This document shows positions 6,285 to 10,676 of a stretch of DNA of 10,676 nt, one piece after another. This DNA comes from Oscillospiraceae bacterium (GTDB taxonomy: Bacteria; Bacillota; Clostridia; Oscillospirales; CAG-272): NCBI GenBank assembly GCA_009788105.1, contig WQSD01000024.1:18-10693 (forward strand), written 5' to 3'. Under the pieces are notes generated by a model. That model ran no database searches. It was given only the letters and a program-made list of their open reading frames with translations, and was not told the DNA's origin. Made by a program: the position numbers and the translations under genes. Every line of letters begins with the position of its first letter. Within the stretch, counting starts at the first letter, position 1.

Positions 6285-6320
6285 ATAAAATATAAAAACT
6301 TGCATTTTAAGGAGAAAAGC

Positions 6321-9300
6321 ATGGAAACAATTTTGAAAACAAGGGAATTCGGGACAAGAAGATTTATCAGTCTTATATTGGCGATAATGATGATTGTTCT
6401 TGTGATTCCTTTTGGTGCAGTTGGAGAGATGGCAGGGGGAGTTGATGTTAGTGTAGGCAACCCACCTTCGAGCAATGTCACCAGCAATAATGTTGTTGCA
6501 CCAAGAACAGGGATAATTCATCCAATTGAGGATGAAACCGATTTAGTTGCCTTTTTGCAGGGAACGCTTGGCGGAAACGCTGATACCTTTGTTCTTACAA
6601 GGGATATGGTGTTGACTGCAGGCATGGGCGTTTTCCAAGGTCGCGGGATTATAGGCGGCGAAGTGTTCACAGGGCTGTTTGACGGTGCGGGACACACAAT
6701 TACAGGGCTACAACTTGCGAATGCGGCAGGTGCGGGCTACTCTTTCGGGTTTATCCGTGAGGCTGGTTTCGGTGCTGAAATTCGCAATGTCACATTTACA
6801 AACGCTACATATACTAATGTACCCTTGGCGGGTTGGAATACCGCTGTTGGTGGCGTTGGTATTATTCTTGGGCGTGCAGTTGGTGGTGCGGTTGCTATTA
6901 GCAATGTTACCACAACCAGCACAATCACCTTTGGAGCAGGTGCGGCACAAACTAACAAGCGGGTTGGTGGTCTTGTTGGTATAGTGGCGGCGGGAGCTAC
7001 TTTGAATGTTAGTGGAGTGGATGTAACTGCTAATCAAATTACCATCGCTGCAGGAATGGGCGGAAACTTTGCCGGTGGTATACTTGGCGAGAATAGCGGC
7101 GTGTTCAACTTGACTGCGCCAAATGGACAAGTAAACTTGGTTGATGTTTACATCGCACGTGCAGGCACCGGATGGTGGATAGATGCCGGTGGAGTATTGG
7201 GTAGAAGCTCGGCTGGCAATGTAACAATTCGAGATACAATTGTTACAGGTGTCGTCACAACTCGTCAAACGGGGGGTGGTTTAATTGGTCATACTGTTGC
7301 TGTTGCCGGCATTACAAGAGTTTACGATTCAGCTAATTATGCGACAATCGTAGCCCTTAATCCCGGTACAGGTACAGCTAATAGACTGGCTGTCAACGAG
7401 GTTGGTGGTATAATTGGATTTGCAAACAACCAAACTTTCCTTACTTCGGTTGAAAATACCGGGCATATTCTTGCTTCTCGTACCGGTGGTCGTGCCGCTG
7501 ATGAAGGTGTAAGACAAGGTGGCATTGTTGGTCGGTCAATGAACCGCATAGAAATTAGAGATTCGGCAAATTACGGAACCATACAACGTACTGGTGCTGC
7601 TAGTAATGGCGGCAATAGAATTGGCGGTATTATTGGACGCGCTCAGCATCCTGCTGCTGTTGCTAACCAAGTAATATACCTAAACGGAGTCACAAATTTC
7701 GGCTTAATTAGCGACGGTGGAGCAGCTCCTGTTGCTGGTGGTATTATCGGACACACGTCAGGCGGCGGGAACACTACGTCGCGTATGACCATTCGCAATG
7801 CACGAAATCATGGTACTGTCCGTGCCGCAGGTGGTGGCGAAAGTGGCGGTGGTGGTGGTATTCTTGGCTGGAATCAGACAAGAAATGCACTAATTGAATA
7901 CACCGTTAATCATGCTCGCGTTGACCATATTGGCACGAGCGGCATGGGTGGAGTCGGCGGTATCGTTGGACAAAACCGTGCGGAAGATTTGACCATTCGC
8001 AACACAGGTAACGAAGGTCGTGTGCATCATCCGGGCAACGGAAGCAGAGGTATCGGCGGGATTATCGGGCAAAATCGTGGTACCAGATTGTTGATTCAAG
8101 CTACGTACAACTCTGGACAAATATCCAACGGTGGTGCTGGTGGTAATGGTTGGAGACTGGGTGGATTTATTGGTCGTCAAAGAAGCGGGACAGTAGTTAT
8201 TGATGGCTTTTATAATATCGGTCCGATTACATCTAACACCGCCAATCGCGGTTCTGGTGTTGTCGGCAGACGTACTGGTGGTAGCGTAACTATACGTAAC
8301 GGTTTTGTTGCGGCGCACTCGCACGGAGTACAAGTTTACAGGTCACATAATGACGCTAACAATCGCAGTGGCGGAGTACGTGTAGCTAATGCGAGTTTCT
8401 CTAATGTTTACATTGTGAATACTGTTGGTGCTCCTTCAGGAACAACCAACATAAATAGATTACAAACGAATCGTACAGGCATCGTGTTGATTGATGCTGA
8501 CATACTGACACTTGGTATTCTACCGGGTGTTTCCGGTGGTCCATGGCGTGTTGGTATCGATGGACAAGAAGACTATCAAAGCACGTTGCCATACTTTGCT
8601 TGGCAAGTGCAGGGGATGACATCCAGCGGATTGTCACCACAATTTTTCAATGAAATTACCCCTAATGCTCTTAATAGTCCTGCAACACCGGCGACAGGGA
8701 GTACTACTCTTGCAGTTAGCGGTGTGTTTAATCAATGGCAAACAAGACAGTTCGCTCCAAACTTCGCTCCTGGGTGGAGTGCGACGGGGAACAATAGTCG
8801 TCCCACGGCTACAGGTATAAACTTCAACGTAACGGCTCCACACGTAAATAGCAGACTGACTTGGGGATTGATAAGCCTGAGGGGAGTTGTTGGTTTTGGT
8901 GCAATTCCAGAGGATACATTTATTATAACTCTGGTTGATGAAGTGGATGGCGAAGTTATTGGACACGCTACCATTTCACAGCCAAGCGGACTATCTGCGG
9001 CGAATACAATTCACAACGATGGTGGTATTTTGCTTGCAAGAACCGCAAATATTACCCCGGGCATGACGTTTAATGCTTCTGCTCTTGGTTATGTGCCACA
9101 GACCGGGCTACAAATAACAGACGAACATTTTGCGGCCGGTCGTATGGTAGTGCCGATGGAGCGCACTCTTATCGACAGACCTATCAATATCATTGTACGC
9201 AATGGCTCGTTTGAACTTCCCGAAGATTCGGATGCTGACCAGCCAAACATAACTGATGCGTCTTCTTTGGCACATTTAGGTACACCTAACACAACTCGTG

Positions 9301-10676
9301 GCGGAAGTGGAAATCTTAGACACTTCTTCTTCCCGGCGAACACAGTAACTATCGGCGACTTGATGGAGATTGGTGCGCCCGGTTTTGACTGGTTGGATTA
9401 CCTTTTCTCTTTGCGTGACGCATATGACATAAATGCGGCTACGATACGAGTGGATGTTGAGCTTGAGGACAATCGAATCACACATAATGTACCTGTACGT
9501 ATTTATGGCGAGGTATTTAACCCCGTAACCGAAGAATACGAACTTGAAATGCTTTCTGGTGTGACACTAACGGCGACAAACCCGCCAATAGTCAACGAAC
9601 ATGCTGCGCTGGGTGTGACCGGCACGAACCCGTTTATTTTGGCAAACGGTACACTGCATACAATTTTGACAGTAAATGCCCCAGGATTTATTGGTGGTGA
9701 CTTTGTTGCGGGAGATTATTACAACGAATTTGTACCTGCTGAAGATGGTGAAGATGCTATTCCTGCACATATTGCCATTGTTCTCGAGCGTATGCCAGAG
9801 TTCACGGTTAATGTTGTGGAGCAATTTACCACGGCAACCGGTGCGACCGCTTATCGTTTGATTCCCAATGCAATATTGCAAATCGGAACAAATCCAATTG
9901 CTGGCAGTGGTGGTGCTTTCACTGTTGCTACGCCGCTTGGGACCGAAGTAACGGCATCTGCAATCGGATTTGCTAACGGCACACATACATTTGTCGAAAG
10001 CGACTTGGACGAAGTGGTTCAAATTGTTTTGACAAGAGTAGCTCCTCCGGCTGGCACAATCAACGGATTTGTTCGCGAAAGCGACCGCGTAACGATTATA
10101 GCAGGTGCGGCAGTTGGGTTGTTGAACGCAAGCAATCAAGTGGTTGCTACTACAACAGCTGATGCTAATGGCTTCTTCGTTTTTGCCGGACTTACCGCTG
10201 GAACATATCGCGTGATTGCTTCTGCGACCGGCTTTAATACAGGGGTTTCTGTAGTTGACCCAATTGTGTTGACGGCGGCGGCTGGTGTTCGTGCCGATGT
10301 ATATTTAGAAGCAGAAGATGCTGCTAATCCAAATCAATACTTGTTGCTGGTTGATGTTGTTCGTGAAAACGGAACACGTATCAATGACGCGACAGTAACG
10401 TTTAATGGTGACACAATTACACGTGGTACGACTACGTGGAATAGATATTTGACAGCTCCAACAGCGGGAGCGGTTCGTGCGACCATGGCTAACTATAGAA
10501 CAGCCGAAAGAAATGTTCAAGTTAGTGATTTCCACGCTATGTTGAGATTCCACGCAGTTACTTTGACTATGGAGGGCTTCACCCTACAACCCGGCCAAGG
10601 TGGCATCTTCGGTGTGGTGACACGCCAAGCAGACGGCGCGCCAATCGCCGGTGCGACAGTAATCGCAGTAAACGCG
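6321..10676 (+). CDS. Giant secreted surface protein with GLUG-like solenoid and CnaB-like repeats (partial, 3' end cut)
   Basis: ATG 6321 follows AAGGAG (6309-6314) by 6 bases, and the frame is open for 1452 codons to the window edge. Residues 1-38 form a Sec signal peptide (basic start with RR, core ISLILAIMMIVLVIPFGAV). Residues 74-135 hold the entry motif of GLUG/M26-type solenoids, including GLFDGAGHTITGL (118-130). About 14 repeats centred on GG(I/V/L)(I/V/L)G follow, at residues 177, 216, 252, 290, 319, 362, 400, 435, 473, 512, 546, 579, 614 and 644, with TIRN and N-x-G-x-(I/V) between them, predicting a right-handed beta-solenoid. Residues about 867-1452 hold tandem carboxypeptidase-regulatory/CnaB-like domains, the clearest at 1245-1330 (ADANGFFVFAGLTAGTYRV). 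The role is probably adhesion or glycan binding (inference). The anchor lies beyond the window. It has no cysteine and only two lysines. Confidence 0.85.
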   Translation, partial: METILKTREFGTRRFISLILAIMMIVLVIPFGAVGEMAGGVDVSVGNPPSSNVTSNNVVAPRTGIIHPIEDETDLVAFLQGTLGGNADTFVLTRDMVLTAGMGVFQGRGIIGGEVFTGLFDGAGHTITGLQLANAAGAGYSFGFIREAGFGAEIRNVTFTNATYTNVPLAGWNTAVGGVGIILGRAVGGAVAISNVTTTSTITFGAGAAQTNKRVGGLVGIVAAGATLNVSGVDVTANQITIAAGMGGNFAGGILGENSGVFNLTAPNGQVNLVDVYIARAGTGWWIDAGGVLGRSSAGNVTIRDTIVTGVVTTRQTGGGLIGHTVAVAGITRVYDSANYATIVALNPGTGTANRLAVNEVGGIIGFANNQTFLTSVENTGHILASRTGGRAADEGVRQGGIVGRSMNRIEIRDSANYGTIQRTGAASNGGNRIGGIIGRAQHPAAVANQVIYLNGVTNFGLISDGGAAPVAGGIIGHTSGGGNTTSRMTIRNARNHGTVRAAGGGESGGGGGILGWNQTRNALIEYTVNHARVDHIGTSGMGGVGGIVGQNRAEDLTIRNTGNEGRVHHPGNGSRGIGGIIGQNRGTRLLIQATYNSGQISNGGAGGNGWRLGGFIGRQRSGTVVIDGFYNIGPITSNTANRGSGVVGRRTGGSVTIRNGFVAAHSHGVQVYRSHNDANNRSGGVRVANASFSNVYIVNTVGAPSGTTNINRLQTNRTGIVLIDADILTLGILPGVSGGPWRVGIDGQEDYQSTLPYFAWQVQGMTSSGLSPQFFNEITPNALNSPATPATGSTTLAVSGVFNQWQTRQFAPNFAPGWSATGNNSRPTATGINFNVTAPHVNSRLTWGLISLRGVVGFGAIPEDTFIITLVDEVDGEVIGHATISQPSGLSAANTIHNDGGILLARTANITPGMTFNASALGYVPQTGLQITDEHFAAGRMVVPMERTLIDRPINIIVRNGSFELPEDSDADQPNITDASSLAHLGTPNTTRGGSGNLRHFFFPANTVTIGDLMEIGAPGFDWLDYLFSLRDAYDINAATIRVDVELEDNRITHNVPVRIYGEVFNPVTEEYELEMLSGVTLTATNPPIVNEHAALGVTGTNPFILANGTLHTILTVNAPGFIGGDFVAGDYYNEFVPAEDGEDAIPAHIAIVLERMPEFTVNVVEQFTTATGATAYRLIPNAILQIGTNPIAGSGGAFTVATPLGTEVTASAIGFANGTHTFVESDLDEVVQIVLTRVAPPAGTINGFVRESDRVTIIAGAAVGLLNASNQVVATTTADANGFFVFAGLTAGTYRVIASATGFNTGVSVVDPIVLTAAAGVRADVYLEAEDAANPNQYLLLVDVVRENGTRINDATVTFNGDTITRGTTTWNRYLTAPTAGAVRATMANYRTAERNVQVSDFHAMLRFHAVTLTMEGFTLQPGQGGIFGVVTRQADGAPIAGATVIAVNA

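Noticed and set aside
6258..6291. Promoter made of TTGACC in the palindrome loop and TAAAAT downstream
   Set aside because: The spacing of 22 bases is too long for a vegetative promoter, so I do not call it.
6708..10553. Many open frames on the - strand opposite the giant gene
   Set aside because: They are shadows of one continuous + frame with signal peptide and regular repeats; none has a start signal or recognisable domain.

Overview
The window looks like a chromosomal accessory region of a Gram-positive, Clostridia-like Firmicute. The basis is its strong AGGAG-type ribosome binding sites 6-8 bases before each start, vegetative promoters with extended -10 boxes, stand-alone XRE and MerR regulators, a lipobox lipoprotein, and a giant exported repeat protein with no outer-membrane features. 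Species cannot be named from the sequence. All supported genes are on the + strand.

Layout. Bases 2-118 are the tail of a DUF559-type endonuclease-fold protein. Bases 119-351 hold no gene but contain two back-to-back hairpins and six copies of a 12-base tandem repeat. Bases 352-1662 encode a YdjI-like SPFH protein ending in three near-identical zinc ribbons, followed by a hairpin and the first copy of a 33-base interspersed repeat. Next come three one-gene regulators, each with its own apparent promoter. Two are related XRE proteins with helical, TPR-like C-terminal regions (1898-3028 and 3200-4309). The third is a MerR-type regulator fused to two membrane segments and a zinc ribbon (4407-5141). 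It is preceded by three phased copies of a 9-base motif and followed by a good intrinsic terminator.

The last part is a cell-surface module. It has a strong promoter, a DUF6273-like lipoprotein (5373-6197), a perfect 19-base-pair palindrome, and a very large secreted protein that starts at 6321 and stays open to the window edge (1452 codons visible). That protein has a signal peptide, about 14 GLUG-like solenoid repeats (mean period about 36 residues), and a run of carboxypeptidase-regulatory/CnaB-like beta-sandwich repeats.

How they may work together (inference): the SPFH protein and membrane-tethered MerR suggest envelope-stress sensing, and the two exported proteins suggest surface adhesion or substrate binding. 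No direct regulatory link is proven. The most unusual observation is composition: the giant protein has no cysteine and only two lysines in 1452 residues, against about 80 arginines, so its CnaB-like domains cannot form the usual lysine-based isopeptide bonds.
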